DNA of 64,000 bases from Hermatobates lingyangjiaoensis (Eukaryota > Arthropoda > Insecta > Hemiptera > Hermatobatidae), in assembly GCA_026182355.1 (NCBI GenBank), contig JAPFBL010000068.1, positions 8,407,001-8,471,000 of the forward strand. The letters run 5' to 3'. Position numbers and translations under genes: made by a program. Below are positions 1 through 12,232 of the stretch, in pieces (position 1 is the first letter of the stretch; every line of letters starts with the position of its first letter). Below the pieces are notes generated by a model. That model did not search any database. It was not told the DNA's origin and was given only the letters and a program-made list of their open reading frames with translations.

Positions 1-361
1 TACTTCTTTCACTGTATATGAGTATCAATACAATATTTCTGTAGATCTACTTAGATATCCTGGATATCAATATTTTATACTGAAAATTCCAATTCGTTAG
101 TAGTACTTTTTTAATGTGACACAAATCCTGCTGTAATTAACAGTTGTACACTAATACCTATATTCCTTGCAAGTGAAAGTTCAGTTAGAATGAGTTTTTT
201 AAACTATATTAGAACCGATTGTGCACGCCAACTCTTAACTACTTTCTTCTTGATGTATTTTTCAGTTTTACTCTTTTAAAAGATGAGGTGTGTGGTGCAA
301 AAATACTCGTGGCTACGAGATATTTTAATAAGATAAATAAGTAAAAAAATCATTCCTTCCA

Positions 362-397
362 GGTCTAATTGGCAATTTGACGCATGCCAATTAGACC
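362..397. repeat. perfect 13-bp inverted repeat (hairpin)
   Basis: Arms GGTCTAATTGGCA (362-374) and TGCCAATTAGACC (385-397) are exact reverse complements around a 10-nt loop. It lies just downstream, in the minus sense, of the Gypsy relic. A similar half-motif, GGCCTAATTGGCA, occurs near 16338. Function unknown; it could be a transposon end. Confidence 0.7.
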
Positions 398-424
398 ACC
401 TGCCTCTAATAGATGCCAAAAAAC

Positions 425-765
425 TGTTTTTTTTTTTGTAGAACTGTTTTATGGTATATGAAACAATCAAAATATATTCAATATAACCATAACAGAAATT
501 TAAACTTCGCTATGCTGCTTGGAGGAAACGCCAAAAAGTTTGGTCAGCGTTCCGACATCAAAAAACTTAATCGGGGAATTCAATGGAACCAAATGGAGTA
601 CTAATTACTCTTATAGCTTTATGAGCTTCATAAATTGATACCTGTTGGTATATTGTGGGGAAATATTTCAATTCTGGAAGGCAATCGAGAACTGTAACTG
701 CGTTTAGCCGTCGGTAGTTCCGGCAGGGCTACCCGTCTCCATTTTTCCTGGGTATTATGGAGGGG
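425..765 (-). pseudogene. Ty3/Gypsy-type reverse transcriptase relic
   Basis: Read on the minus strand, this stretch gives a broken but recognisable Ty3/Gypsy reverse transcriptase. Blocks seen in order: KNGDG-stop-PC followed by NYRRLNAVTV (usual form KKNGxWRPCGDYRRLNAVTV), a block ending STPFGSIEFPD (usual TPFGLFEF), CRNADQTFWRF (usual RNAAQTFQRF), and YIEYILI where the catalytic YxDD box should be. At least three in-frame stops are present, and the part between NAVTV and the TPFG block is too short, so the catalytic motif A region has been deleted. With the YxDD box lost it cannot be active. No LTR, integrase or gag was seen next to it. Assignment to the Gypsy superfamily is by motif recognition only. 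Confidence 0.7.
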
Positions 766-810
766 TCTTGCTCAAGAACTTTAAGAAGGTGAGCACATAC
801 CATTCTGGAA

Positions 811-3800
811 CCTGAAATTCAATTCTCTCTTAGTAATAGCAATCTTTTCTGTTGACATTATCTGCGATGATGAAAAAACATTAATTTGCCTCTATGAGAT
901 GACATCTAATGTTTAGTGTTTATAGGCTGTACACTGAGCTGCAGCATTAATGGAAATTATGGTATTAAATGACGGAAGCTGAGGTTGATAAAACCTTGGA
1001 CAATGACCACTTCTCTGTTCACTTAAACCTAACCACTGTTCAGAAGTACATTATAATAGTTATCATCCTCCTCATTTGAAACAGTCGATATACAGATCCT
1101 ATCTATTTATATCCATCCTTTTACAATAATTGAAGGTCATATTTTCCTCTTAAATAACATAAAAGGTAAAATTTTCAGAACAAACCTCCGATCCACCCCC
1201 ATAATACCTGTTTTAAAGTTTATTTTTTAAACAGAAAAGATGAAATTAAAAAAAAACAAGCAACACCCTGCATGTAGTATGAAAAATAAAAATGCATGCA
1301 AGAAATAATTATGTTTTATTAATCTACCAAAAAATTAATTGAACATCTAAGCATGAGGAAGATTGTTAGATGTTAGATGGCCAGAACTGGGAATAGATTA
1401 CTGTCTGTCATGAGAGTCTCTGACCATTGAAACGTCAATTAGGGCAATGTCTGGTGTTTCAATATTTCTGTATTTCATAATGTTAAATAGATGTATTAAA
1501 CATAAACCAGTAGAAAAGTTTGATATAATAGTGTTAAAGAACGTATAATAAAGAAATGGGAGGAAACATTTGTATGTAAAAATATATGACAAGATAGATA
1601 AATGTTCATTTAGTAAGACTAAATGAATAAATTAAATTCATATTGTAAAATAATAAAGGGAAAATATTAAATTTTACATATAAATATATCTATATTGTAT
1701 TTACACAATAGAAAATAGAAATATGGATGTAGTTGAATGAAAGAATTAATTTATAAAAACATAGACCTCAGACGATAGAGAAAATATGGAGACTTCATGA
1801 ATATAGAGAAAAGATAAAAGAGTAATGGTTTTCAGATTGGAATAATATTTATTCCTTTTTCCTTTTTATACACTTAACATCCATTGGTTTTGCAAAATGA
1901 TATTTGCACTAATGTAGTTTTTAAATAAGACTACATGTAATTTGTTCTCTGTTGTGCAGTTAGTGTGTGGTATTCGTTCACATTGGTTATTGTGCTTAAT
2001 GTTTCCTCATGCAGGGTTTATTAACTCAGCAAGATATTAATTGAGAACATAGACTGTTCATTATTAGATATATCTGCTTGAGTAAAAATCTGACAAGGAC
2101 TTAAGTTCTTCTCTTCAATCCTAGATGATTTTTCACTCAATTAAAGTAACCAGAAGAATAACACTACGTGTTAGAAAGACGTTGTTTAATGTTATCACAG
2201 TTTTTGTAAAAATTTTGTGAACAATTTTGTTCCACGTAATCTAACATAAATAATCTAATGACCAATAGGTCTTTTAATATTCTGTTATAAAGTGAATCAG
2301 TGCCTGGGAATTTAGTAAATTAAACTAGCCGTGTGACGTAGGGGGTAGTTGTTTCAGTGAAAGAGATAAAAAGCTGGAATGCAATTGTGATGTGAGTGAA
2401 ATGGACTCTATTAATCTCTAAGAGTGGACATTGGTGTTGGTCAGGTTTGTTTATGCGTCTCTTTTATCGCGCAGGCTTGCGAGGCACAGGCCTGGTTAGG
2501 CTGGCCGCACTTGTTTGTCTGACACACATGCCCCATTCACCTCTCTTTATGGCCACTTTCCCCCGAAAACCTTTTCAAACTCCCTTTAGATGGCTTGTCT
2601 CTCACATCTCTCTATATCTCTACATTGTATCTTAACCAACGCTATAAAAAACCCACATGGCGACTATTTCATATTATACGTCAATTTTATTGATTAATTA
2701 CCTTAAAGTAATACATTTTGCTATTTCATCTAATTAAAGATGCTATATACATAAATTGAAGTAAATGTATGTTTTCTTTTGATCGTTGTTTTCTCCTGTG
2801 ATGTTATCTTTTAATTGTTTGATAAAAATTATATGTAAAGGAATATATCTGGATTGAAAAACCCTCAATTTTATTAGATGTTAGGGTTTTTCAACTTCCA
2901 AAGTCTCAAAGGCCGAAATTAAAAACCTCAACAGTGTTGTAAGCTATACAACAGTTATACTTGTATACTTTATAGTATCAGTAAGTATAAAAGTTAATAC
3001 TGTCTCAAAAACCCATTTCTCTCATTCATCACGAAGCTTCAGCAGTCAAATTAAGAACTATTAATCAGTACATTATTTTAACTAACTTATAAACCAGTGT
3101 ATATGGTATAAATGTCTTTCAAAAGGAAGGTGTTTAAAAATATTTTTTTCTTTATAACCTTGCATTTAAGACGTAAGTATAGCGTATAACCTTGTTATAA
3201 ATAGATATAGTAACCAACTGCTTGAGAATCGTGTAAGTTCTGGTTTTATTTTAATATGGCTTGAGTGTAGACCTAATGTCAAAAGCTGTGGCAAATATTA
3301 GCATTTTACATTTTATTTTATTAGAGCTTTATGCATTTTATTAATAAAATTAATTAACACTAATTTTTTTTATTATTACTAAAAAAACACTTCTAATAGT
3401 AGATTTAGAAGGACTTGACTTATTATCATAAAATTTAGATGTTATTTTTGATTACTTAGACACTGTAGAACATTCCATGAGGAGTATTGTATCTACGAGT
3501 CGCAACAGATATTCCAAACCATAAATCTTCCGTTCTATTTAATTTTACGAAATTTTATCTGAAAACAATTTCAATTTTTTAGCAGCTTCCATATTCTGAT
3601 GATTTCTTTGTTCTGCTTATAACATATCTACAAGCAACAAACAATTAATAACTTTTCTATACTAAAAGAAATGCAGATGATCATTTATACAACCATTATC
3701 CAACTTTATACAACAAATTTTGGATAACATACAACCATTTCTATCCGTTTAAATGATAAAAATCACGTAAAAGTGAATAAATTAATTTATTTTATGACAT

Positions 3801-4045
3801 ACATAAGTAAAACATCAATTGAAGTTAAATACACAATCAATAATATTTAAGAAACAAAACCTGTAAATTGAAATGTTCAATTTATATTACCCAATATAAA
3901 ATAACATTAATGAAAGGTATGTCTTTTTATAATATTATCTAAGAGCATTCGAATTTGTGCTAGAATTCCTGTTCAAGTTCAAGCTAAAATGAAATCGAAT
4001 CACGAAATGACTGTCCATTGTCTATTCTATATTTCTTATGTGGCT
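811..4045. other. AT-rich noncoding stretch with one GC-rich patch
   Basis: I see no gene here. Short open frames are what AT-rich DNA gives by chance. The one distinctive part is about 2390-2640, which is clearly richer in G and C (for example GCGCAGGCTTGCGAGGCACA) and holds an open + frame of 79 codons with no family I recognise. It may be a conserved noncoding element, an untranslated exon or an old insertion. Confidence 0.4.
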
Positions 4046-4049
4046 AGTT

Positions 4050-4168
4050 CTTTTATATTAGTATAAGTAAATTATAGTAATCGTGAAAAAATTTAACACT
4101 TTGACGGATTTAAATGTTTTGAAGTCCCCAAAAGTCGTTTTATGACGTTTTCTTAATGATATCTCTGT

Positions 4169-4216
<48 letters not shown>

Positions 4217-5752
4217 GTTTGGGTGGGTGGGTGGTTTCCAAAAATGTGTTGGGAATGCCACAGTTTATAATCTTTGATGGATCAAAATAATATTTTACGC
4301 AAAAACGGATCTCATAGTGTAAATGTGCCCTATTGTTTGGAAGCAATTATGTCTGATGGGAAAGTCACTTTTTTACCAAAATGAATTTTTAGACATTTTT
4401 TTCCTCCTAAACTACTTACTCTAGGGTTTTGAAATTTTGTAATTATCATGCAAACGAAAAAAAAAAGAAACCGAAAAAATCCTTAGATTTATAAAACAAT
4501 CGAAAATATTTTTTCAATAAAATGTATAAAATTTGACTTGATCAGCCTGAAAGCTTATGAAGAGGATGCAAGCCCTTCCGTCGGACGGATTAAGATGAAA
4601 TTATTCCTAAAAATAGAGAAAGTACGTGAAGAATGAGTTCAAATGATTTTTTTAAAGAATTACATTAATCAAAGGTGTGTTATATATAGTACATTTCTGT
4701 TTTCAACAATTTTTTTTTTGACGCTAAATTAAAGAGCAATGAAATTTTGCCGAAAAATTGAACAGAAATTAGCAATTTATAAAAAGAAAATCGTGTATTA
4801 ATTATAGCAAAGAGCAATATAGCTATAAAATCTAAGTATTTACACTGGACTAATGGATCACTTGATATAACTATGGGATCTATTTACGTTGTTTACAGTG
4901 ACAGAAATTTTTTAAGTAAATAAAAAAATTTAGATGTTTAGAGGTATAACGAAAAAAAATTAAATGATTTAATAACTAATAGGGAGGAAAGAAAAATAAA
5001 ATGCTTACATATAGAAAATCAGTGCCTATCAAACATATAATTTCTGATGCTTTCCATGGTTTGATTGATTTACCTAATAAAGTGCTTTAATCAATCTATA
5101 TGTTGAACCCTTGAACAAAATGTAGATTTCCTTGTGTTAATGAATTTATTATCTTTTGGTAATACTGAAGTATAAGGAGTGGACTCTTTCATTCTATATT
5201 AGAAAACAGATAATAAGTTTAAGCAAATTCGATTTGTTGTCGCTGACATTTTCTCTTACAAGTTCCTGACATTTTTCAGACAAAATAAGAATATTTTGAA
5301 GTCTTAAAGAGAAAACATGGTCTTGAATATTGAATGTAGAAGGAGATCAGACAATTGACATCAACTGTAACGGATCCATTAGCCATGTAATGTTACAGAT
5401 GGCCACGTACGATATCCACTGGCTATAGGAACAAAAGTCAAGTTCTCCTGTAAGAGATTATTTTGTAACACGAAATCTTCAATTTAGCTTTTCAAAATTT
5501 TATTAATGCTGTAGTGATACCAATAATAGTATATGCATCAGTTGTGTGCTATACAAAAACAAGCTTTTATAGTAATAAATAGTTCAATCACTATGTTTAC
5601 TAGCTCCAGGAATAGAAGACTACTAAACATCTCCCATTTAGTCATTTATATTATGTCTATATGGGACATTATATATTATATATCCAAGAAGTTTGGCATT
5701 ATGTTTACTTATAGTAAAGTTGAGTGTAGGCCACTCCATATTTTTTATCAGG
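4050..5752 (+). mobile_element. R1 repeat, copy 1 (unclassified, palindromic ends)
   Basis: This is the first of two long copies of a repeat; the other is at 10875-12232. Both open with a near-palindromic AGTATAAGTAAA / CTATAAGTAAAG block followed by TATAGT(A/G)ATCG(T/C)GAAAAAATTT and GACGGA. Both then share the runs GTCCC(C)AAAAGTCGTTT and TCTAG(G/A)GTTTTGAAATT. They end with GTTTACTTATAGTAAAG and TTGAGTGTAGGCCACTCCA. The two end blocks are inverted relative to each other, so they act as short terminal inverted repeats, and each is almost a palindrome by itself. This copy has picked up a (TC)n(TG)n microsatellite near its left end. The minus-strand frame that is open in copy 2 is full of stops here. 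I could not place it in a known DNA-transposon family. Confidence 0.6.
4169..4215. repeat. (TC)n(TG)n microsatellite
   Basis: An uninterrupted TC tract passes directly into a TG tract, inside R1 copy 1. Confidence 0.95.
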
Positions 5753-6184
5753 GAACCAGCACGAAACGTTTCTTATTTGAAATATCATGTAAGCTTATGT
5801 TGAAAAAAAAAAGAAAATATGACTGACTTATACCAGCCATTGAAATATTTAATATATCACCATTAAATAATCCAAAGAAAGTTAATAACAAACAATAATG
5901 CGATTCAATTTAAACCTGATGAATTATTATTGTTTGCAAGAGAAAGGTTTGAGTAAGAGTTTTTGCAATAGTAAAGTAGGATTAGTATGATGTTCATTTT
6001 ACATATCGAATTGCATTGCTAAAAGGCATTATTTATTCACTAGAAACGTTAATGGAACGCATTGCCTGAGAGAAGAAATCGAATGATATATTTTTCCAAA
6101 AGTGCAGTAACAGATATTTATGATCCCCACCTGGTCCTCGATTTATTCAAGCGGAAGATGAAAAAATCTGAGTACGTCAGACTG

Positions 6185-6312
6185 AGAGGACGTTAAGCCG
6201 ACGGTACCGAGTCTGTACGATGTCAGGTACTCGTTAAAGATCCCGACTCGAAATGCACTTGAGTAAGGCAAAATTTAGGACTCCCAATGTAGAATCTGTA
6301 GAATCACTGATC
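6185..6312 (+). repeat. SINE-like short repeat, copy A
   Basis: The block CTGTACGATGTCAGGTACT, then GTTAAAGAT, then CACTTGAGT and finally GACTCCCAAT(G/A)TAGAATC recurs in the same order and spacing near 15350-15435. The copies are diverged and this one is a few bases longer before GACTCCC. Size and isolation suggest a SINE or a retroelement tail. No tRNA-type A or B box was convincing. Confidence 0.55.
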
Positions 6313-6687
6313 AAACAAAAAGCTGGTAAGCGGCTGACGTTATCACTCGCTAGGGGATAGGCTCAAACAAAAAAAAAACAGATGTTTATTGATAAATAAT
6401 AAAAATAAGTAGATAGACTCATATTATTGTCAACATATATCCTTATATCTGTTGAATTCCTAGAGAAAGTAGAATCACTGAAGGAAATTTTCTTTAAAGT
6501 TACAATAGAAATTGATGAAGAATTATTATTTCGTAAACTAAATATTAATGAAGAAATATTTTTTAATATTAGATGATTACAAATTATGAAAAAAAACTTC
6601 TCCATGAAATTGTTTTAACAATAAAACGTTTGCAGCTTATGGATGGCAGACTGCTTCTGAGGAAAGGCACGTGTTATAGCACCTATT

Positions 6688-6953
6688 TATTTCACGTGTT
6701 TATGTGAAATCTTTATATATATATATATATATCAATGATCAAATCATAATATGAAATGGGAAAGCAAGACTAAGATCATTCAACCGTAAGAAGCGATCTT
6801 CGTCACAGTAAAAAACCCAACTCCGACTCTGACGAAGACCGCTTGTTACGGTTGAGAGATTTTAGTCTTGTTTTCTCATTTCATATTTTGGTTTGATCAT
6901 TGATTGTTATTTCACGTGTTTATGTGAAATCTTTATATATATATATATATATA
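6688..6953. mobile_element. Foldback element A, with hammerhead-like core
   Basis: A long imperfect inverted repeat. The left arm runs about 6732-6808 and the right arm about 6827-6905; both begin or end with TCAATGATCAAA / TTTGATCATTGA, and the spacer is about 18 nt. On either side lies a direct copy of TTTCACGTGTTTATGTGAAA, itself a small hairpin, followed by a (TA)n run. The right arm contains CTGACGA (6829-6835), a stem-forming ACCG...CGGT, then GAGA where GAAA is expected, and TAGTC. This order resembles a hammerhead ribozyme core with one damaged base. The same structure recurs at 56.1 kb and 63.2 kb. Most likely derived from the ends of a Penelope-like element. Confidence 0.65.
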
Positions 6954-7147
6954 ATATATATATATGTTGTTGAAAGTAGCAGCTGCTTCTGCTCTCCTGT
7001 TTTCTGCGCTGGTGGATTTGATCTTGGGGGCGATTTTCCAATCTTGTGGTTGGAGTTTGCACACTGATTGTCGAAGTGGCATCAATTGATACGAGGATTC
7101 GACCATAATTACGTAATCAAGTGTATATATATATATATACAAAACAC

Positions 7148-7262
7148 TTTTTCTTTTTCTCGGAGTTTGGTCAGGGTAAATATATGGAATCACCTTTTTG
7201 CCAACGTTTCGTCTTTATTTCAAGACATCCTCAGGGCTATAAACTAACAAAAAACAATAAAC
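7148..7262 (-). ncRNA. Hammerhead-like motif repeat (HHR-2), copy at 7.2 kb
   Basis: On the minus strand this is about 108 bp, nearly identical to 48337-48444 on the plus strand. Minus-strand order: GCC, CTGAGGA, one extra T, GTCTT, a 6-nt loop, AAGAC, GAAA, then CGT, T and GGC. This gives stem I GCC/GGC, a 5-bp stem II, the conserved GAAA and a minimal palindromic stem III ACGT. That is the layout of small hammerhead ribozymes in Penelope-like elements, apart from one unpaired base before stem II. Whether it cleaves is unknown. Confidence 0.5.
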
Positions 7263-7336
7263 AATGGCAAACGTTGGCCATTTTTTAGAAAAAGAAAAAG
7301 TGTTTTGTGAATATTTTGTGGTCAGAGAAACAGTAC

Positions 7337-7347
7337 GTATATATATA

Positions 7348-7422
<75 letters not shown>
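7337..7422. repeat. (TA)n(GT)n compound microsatellite
   Basis: A long TA tract running into a GT tract, just right of the HHR-2 copy. Another short (TA)n run lies at 7123-7139 on its other side. Confidence 0.95.
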
Positions 7423-7423
<1 letters not shown>

Positions 7424-10400
7424 AAGATTTCACGATAAACTTGACAATAAACTTTTAAACCAGAGGAAAGAAATGAGAAATTAAAATAAGATCCTTTGAC
7501 CAAGATGCTGGATCTCGCAAAACATTCGCGATTAATTTATTAAGAGAACGTAAACAAGGGTGGGATATTGTGGGCAGAGGGAGGTAAGAGAGGTATTTTA
7601 TAAGGTCCATAGGCTAGCAAAAAGAACAAAAGGTGCCATAAACAAAGGAATCAGTATGAGATAAGAAACTTATTATCTGGTGGTTGATGGAAATTCCCTA
7701 GTCAAGGCTATTGGCCTGGTTAATATTAACGATTATAAGTTTATTCAGTATTAAAGCAAATAAATTTAAATTAGTTTAGAAACCTGATCTTATAAATGCA
7801 GTTATTTTTTATGGCTGTCATCACCCATCTAAGATAGAATTCTTTAAGTAAGTAGTAAAATTACCAATGAATAACCTGTGAAACACTCACTAAAACGTAT
7901 GTATAAAGTTAAACACCAGACAAAGAGAAGAATGAAAACTAAACAGTAGGATTCAATCTTAATATTTTACCATTTTAATAGTTGCTCTAATGAAGGGAAG
8001 TAGCGATCATGCTATCAACTGTCTTTTGGAAATTATCTTAGAGACACAGACCAACCTCGAGTTCATTTTATATTTTCTAAAGCGAAGGCTCTGTAGGATC
8101 TGACTCAACTGATCTGAACTGAGGTGAGCTCTAGCCCAGGGAAACCACCAACATTGCAGGTTAGACGTTCTCGAGGGGTGTTTGGAGCACACACTCACTT
8201 CACGTAGGTTAATGTTTTACTAAATTGGTATATCATTAGGATTTCATTAAAATATTTTAACGTATGCATAAACAGATAATCATATAATGAAGAGGAATTG
8301 GCTCAGGTAGAAAAATCTGTATGATTTTTTAGACTTATAAATGATTTGCATGAGGTAATAACATGTTAAATACATTATATTCAAAATCCATTTCCAATGC
8401 ATTGTTCTGTGATTTTCTGTTTTAATTACCATGAAATATTTCGTAGGATCCTATTTTGTGCGCGTGATGGAATACCAATATAGAATATAGGTGATGTAGA
8501 TAAAACAAGGTGTCTTCGAGAACCATTGTCCTGAACAATAATTGTGGTCAGGAAAACAATATACGTCTAATTTGAAGATATATAAAACGAATGCACCCAG
8601 AAACTATTTAATTTTTTAACAAAGATCTAAAATTACTATACTGAAATTCTAGAATATACATAAGATGCTTTTAAACTTTATAGGTTCCGTTAAAAGCAAA
8701 TAGGAAAACCCCAATAAAGGTAAATTTGTATATAGTTTGGTTTAGGGACTGAGCTCTTATGGAAAAATGGAGGCAGAAATGCTGATCACGACTAAATGAA
8801 CAAAAGAGTTGAGAAGAAATGAAAACACTGTCTGCCAGTTGAAGTAATCCTTTTAGACAAAATGTAGTTTGATAAAAAAAAAACTTTCATGCCATTCTCA
8901 CATACATTAGTTTTGACGTAAAATCTAATTTGGATCTGTCAAACTGTTTGGCTTGCATCTTTTCCACAATCCTTCAGAACCCATCAGAAGTCAAAATTTT
9001 TACATTTTACTGCAAAAAATACTTTGTAGCTGTTTTAGTAGTTCTAGTTTTTTCAGTTATTGCTTCTGTCAATTCTATGATAATCCGATAATTTTCATCC
9101 CCTCTAGAGATAGTAGTTTAGGAGAAAAAATATTCTCTCAAATCACATTTTGCCAAAAAATATGACTTTTATACGATGCAATATTGCTCAAAAAGAAAAG
9201 GAAACATGTACATTGTGGCACCTATTTTTGTGTAAAATATGAATTTCGTTTATCAAAGGTTGTGGCATGTACCGTTTGCACAAACTTTTGGATACACATT
9301 CACATAAACTCAGACATCATTAAAAAACTCCAAAAAAAGGCTTCGGGGACTTGAAAACATGCAAATACGTTAAAACTCTATTATTCGTGACATTGTACTT
9401 TACATATATTAAAGTAATACGTTTCTGCTTATATTGTAGTAGATTACGTATAGCCTACAGATATTGAAAGAGGATAACTGATTAAGGTTTAGTCTATTTT
9501 CGCTGATTCATTATTAGTTTGATAGTTACACCTATTATTATACAATAACAAAATCAAAATAATATCAGTTAAAAAACTTTAAACATTTGATTTATATTTC
9601 TACTTTTCTATTTTATTTCTGTTATTTCAGCTCTTTCTTAATATTCATAGTGGTTGGTAAACGTATAGATCTAAAGCAAACTAAACTACGATTTCTTTCC
9701 TCCCTAGAGGCACGATTTATTTAACTCCTTTTCTGAATCCATTTCCTTGAATGCTTTCTTTTTAATGGTTTCTTCTTTCCTCTCAAGGTTTTTGTTTTTA
9801 TCAGTATAATATTTTTCATCACCTCATTTATATTAGGTTATCAAACATACATTAATAAAAAGTTATTATGTGATTTTTCTCTGTAACTAATATTATGTCA
9901 AAATAAATTGTTTATTTAAGGTGTTATTATAATTAATATAAATGTAAAAAACAACTAATATAATAATAATATAACAAAATAATGATATGACTCAAGGATT
10001 GAATTACGTAGAGCTGTCTTATTGTTATTATTAATTAAAATAAAATAATAGAAAAGAATCTGTTGTGAACTACTCTCAACTTTACTGTAGTACACGAATT
10101 ATCAATCTGGTTAACAACCAATTGAGTTTTTGCTTTCACTTTAAAGTGGCTATCAAGATGTAGTTATATTATAAACAGTGATAAATATTATTAAACTTAT
10201 AATAAATTTAATGATTTTATTCGTTTTGTGAAGACATTAATTTTTTTCAGTTATGACAATTTGAATGATTGATCTAGAAATCAGACATATATTGTAATCA
10301 GGATTAAACTGAGCGCTTTGGACTCATCGGCCTCGTGCGCCGCACTGCCATATCTGCCGTATTGAGTTTCCCTCAAAGTCAGCTTTGGATTTTAATTTCT

Positions 10401-10874
10401 TTATTAAATTTCAAAATTATCCCTAAAGACTTATCTCTCAGCCCTACTGGTTATTGATAGGATTATTCAAAAGTCTTCATCCCCTCCAATGACTGACTAT
10501 TTCCATTCATATGGTATCGTACGTAATCAAAGGTTTTCGCCTCTTCCAGACCAAATATGTATTATTCTTATGTTATTAATTACCTTTTGCATTAGTAATA
10601 ATTAAGAAGATAAATTCGTGTTAGATGTTATAAACATTTTTATAAACCCATTCTTTTGGTAGTACAGTATTTTTCACAAATATAATTTCAGTTCGAATAA
10701 TTTTTAAAACTAAATTAGACACAGCTGTTGTACCAACATTTGATTTGCTCTCTTCTTCATCCATACATCAATTTCTCCAACCTTTTTTAAACAGAACGCT
10801 GACTCTTTTCTCTGCATTCTCTTGATCGTGGTACTCACATTAGAGATAACTTATTTTTACTGGTTTTATTATTG
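7423..10874. other. AT-rich noncoding stretch
   Basis: No gene recognised. About 8000-8200 is somewhat richer in GC and carries a 63-codon minus-strand frame with no recognisable family. The short patch ATCGGCCTCGTGCGCCGCAC at about 10327 resembles one near 28096. Confidence 0.4.
10313..10362 (+). repeat. Short dispersed repeat, copy 1
   Basis: The block ATCGG(C/A)CTCGTGCGC, a few variable bases, then TG(C/T)CGTATT is shared with 28096-28130. Both are GC-rich islands of about 45 bp in AT-rich DNA, as in a SINE head or a tRNA-derived fragment. Too short to classify. Confidence 0.4.
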
Positions 10875-12232
10875 TTTTTACTTTACTATAAGTAAAGTAT
10901 AGTGATCGCGAAAAAATTTGATCTCGAGATTTTGACGGAATTATTTGTTTTGAGGTCCCAAAAGTCGTTTGATGAAGTTTTTTCGATGATGTCTGTGTGA
11001 GTGTGTGTGTTTGAGTGTATTATCATTGCTTGTTACCACGCTACGGTCCAAATTTTGTCACTTTTTTTGCCAAAAACCCGTTTTAGAAATCATTTTTTTC
11101 TACTAAACTCCTAAATCTAGAGTTTTGAAATTACAAATGAAATAAACGAAACATATATTCAGAATATTAAAACAACGGAAAATTTTTTTTTCAATAAAAT
11201 GTAAAAATTTTGACTTATAAATCAATCTCAAACCTTGTGAGAGTGATACAAGCCATAGCCATACCGTTTGACAGATCAAAATGAAACTATGACTAAAAAT
11301 AGAAAATTATGTGGAGACTGAGCTGAGATATTTTTTTTCAAAATTGCGTTCTCCAAAGGGGCGTTAGAGTTCGATTTCTGTTTTCAGAAAATGTTTTTTG
11401 TCTCCAAACGGTTCATTAAAAATCGTGAAAATTTAACCAAAAATGGAACAAAAAATTAGGAATTCATAAAAAAAATCATTAAATTTCAATGATTTTAATA
11501 ATTTAAATTGCATGTAATTTAATTTTAATGTAATGTAATTTACATTACATGTAAGAGCAATAAAGATATAAAAACAGTTTGTTTAGCCTAGACTAAGGGA
11601 TCACCTGCTATACTTGTCAAATTTTTGATATTTTTTTACAATGTTTACATTGACTTAAAATTTTTTTGAGCATATCCACTGAGATAAAATTGATATTTAT
11701 AAAGGAAAAATTTAAAGATTTTATTGACTTATACAAGATATAAGAGGAAAATATTTTTGCATGTAAAAAAATCGCCGTCAATAAACATAAAGAAATTACC
11801 TTTGTCTTCCATATCATGATTGATTTGTCTCATAAAATTCTTCCATAAATCTATATATTGCACTCTTGAGGTGCAATTAAACGATGTAAGAAATCCACTG
11901 GCTATTTGAACAAAAGCCATGCTCTCTTGTAGGAGAATATTTCCTATCAAGAAATTTTCACTTTGGCTTTTCAAAAATGTTATTACTGGTGTAGTTATAC
12001 TAATGAGATTATTTCCATCAGCTGTGTGATGTACAAAAATAAGCTTATATGGTATATTGATATGCCCTTCAATCACTATCTGTACTACCTCAGGAATGAA
12101 AGACCAATAAACAGCTCCCATTTAGATGATTACATTAAGCATATATGAGACGTTATATATTATATACCCTAGAAGTTTGATATTAAGTTTACTTATAGTA
12201 AAGTTGAGTGTAGGCCACTCCAGATTTTTTTT
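10875..12232 (+). mobile_element. R1 repeat, copy 2 (better preserved)
   Basis: Opens with CTTTACTATAAGTAAAG, whose reverse complement differs by one base from the right-hand block GTTTACTTATAGTAAAG at about 12189-12205, so the element has terminal inverted repeats of about 16 bp. The shared tail TTGAGTGTAGGCC(A/T)CTCCAGATTTTTT follows the right block and also occurs at 26974-27003. The interior is collinear with copy 1 at 4050-5752. Solo pieces lie at 16778-16835, 26955-27003 and, inverted, 28285-28365, so this is a real family in this genome. The right part carries a long minus-strand frame described separately. Confidence 0.65.
11729..12121 (-). pseudogene. 130-codon reading frame inside R1, unrecognised
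   Basis: An ATG-started frame of 130 codons on the minus strand, far longer than chance in DNA this AT-rich. It shows mixed polar and hydrophobic composition with blocks such as ISITTPVITFLKSQSENFLI and NILLQESMAFVQIASGFLTS. The aligned part of R1 copy 1 (about 5350-5640) translates to a related but stop-ridden protein. The frame was therefore probably coding in an ancestral R1 and has since decayed. It might be the C-terminal part of a transposase or a gene captured by the element. No catalytic motif was recognised and I propose no function. Confidence 0.35.

Noticed and set aside
2396..2635. 79-codon + frame in a GC-rich patch
   Set aside because: No ordered domain, no splice framing and no recognisable family; kept only as a composition anomaly.
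7285..7503. Open frames full of TH or YI repeats across microsatellites (also 4058-4346, 13788-14015, 48457-48669)
   Set aside because: They are translations of (CA)n/(TA)n tracts, not genes.
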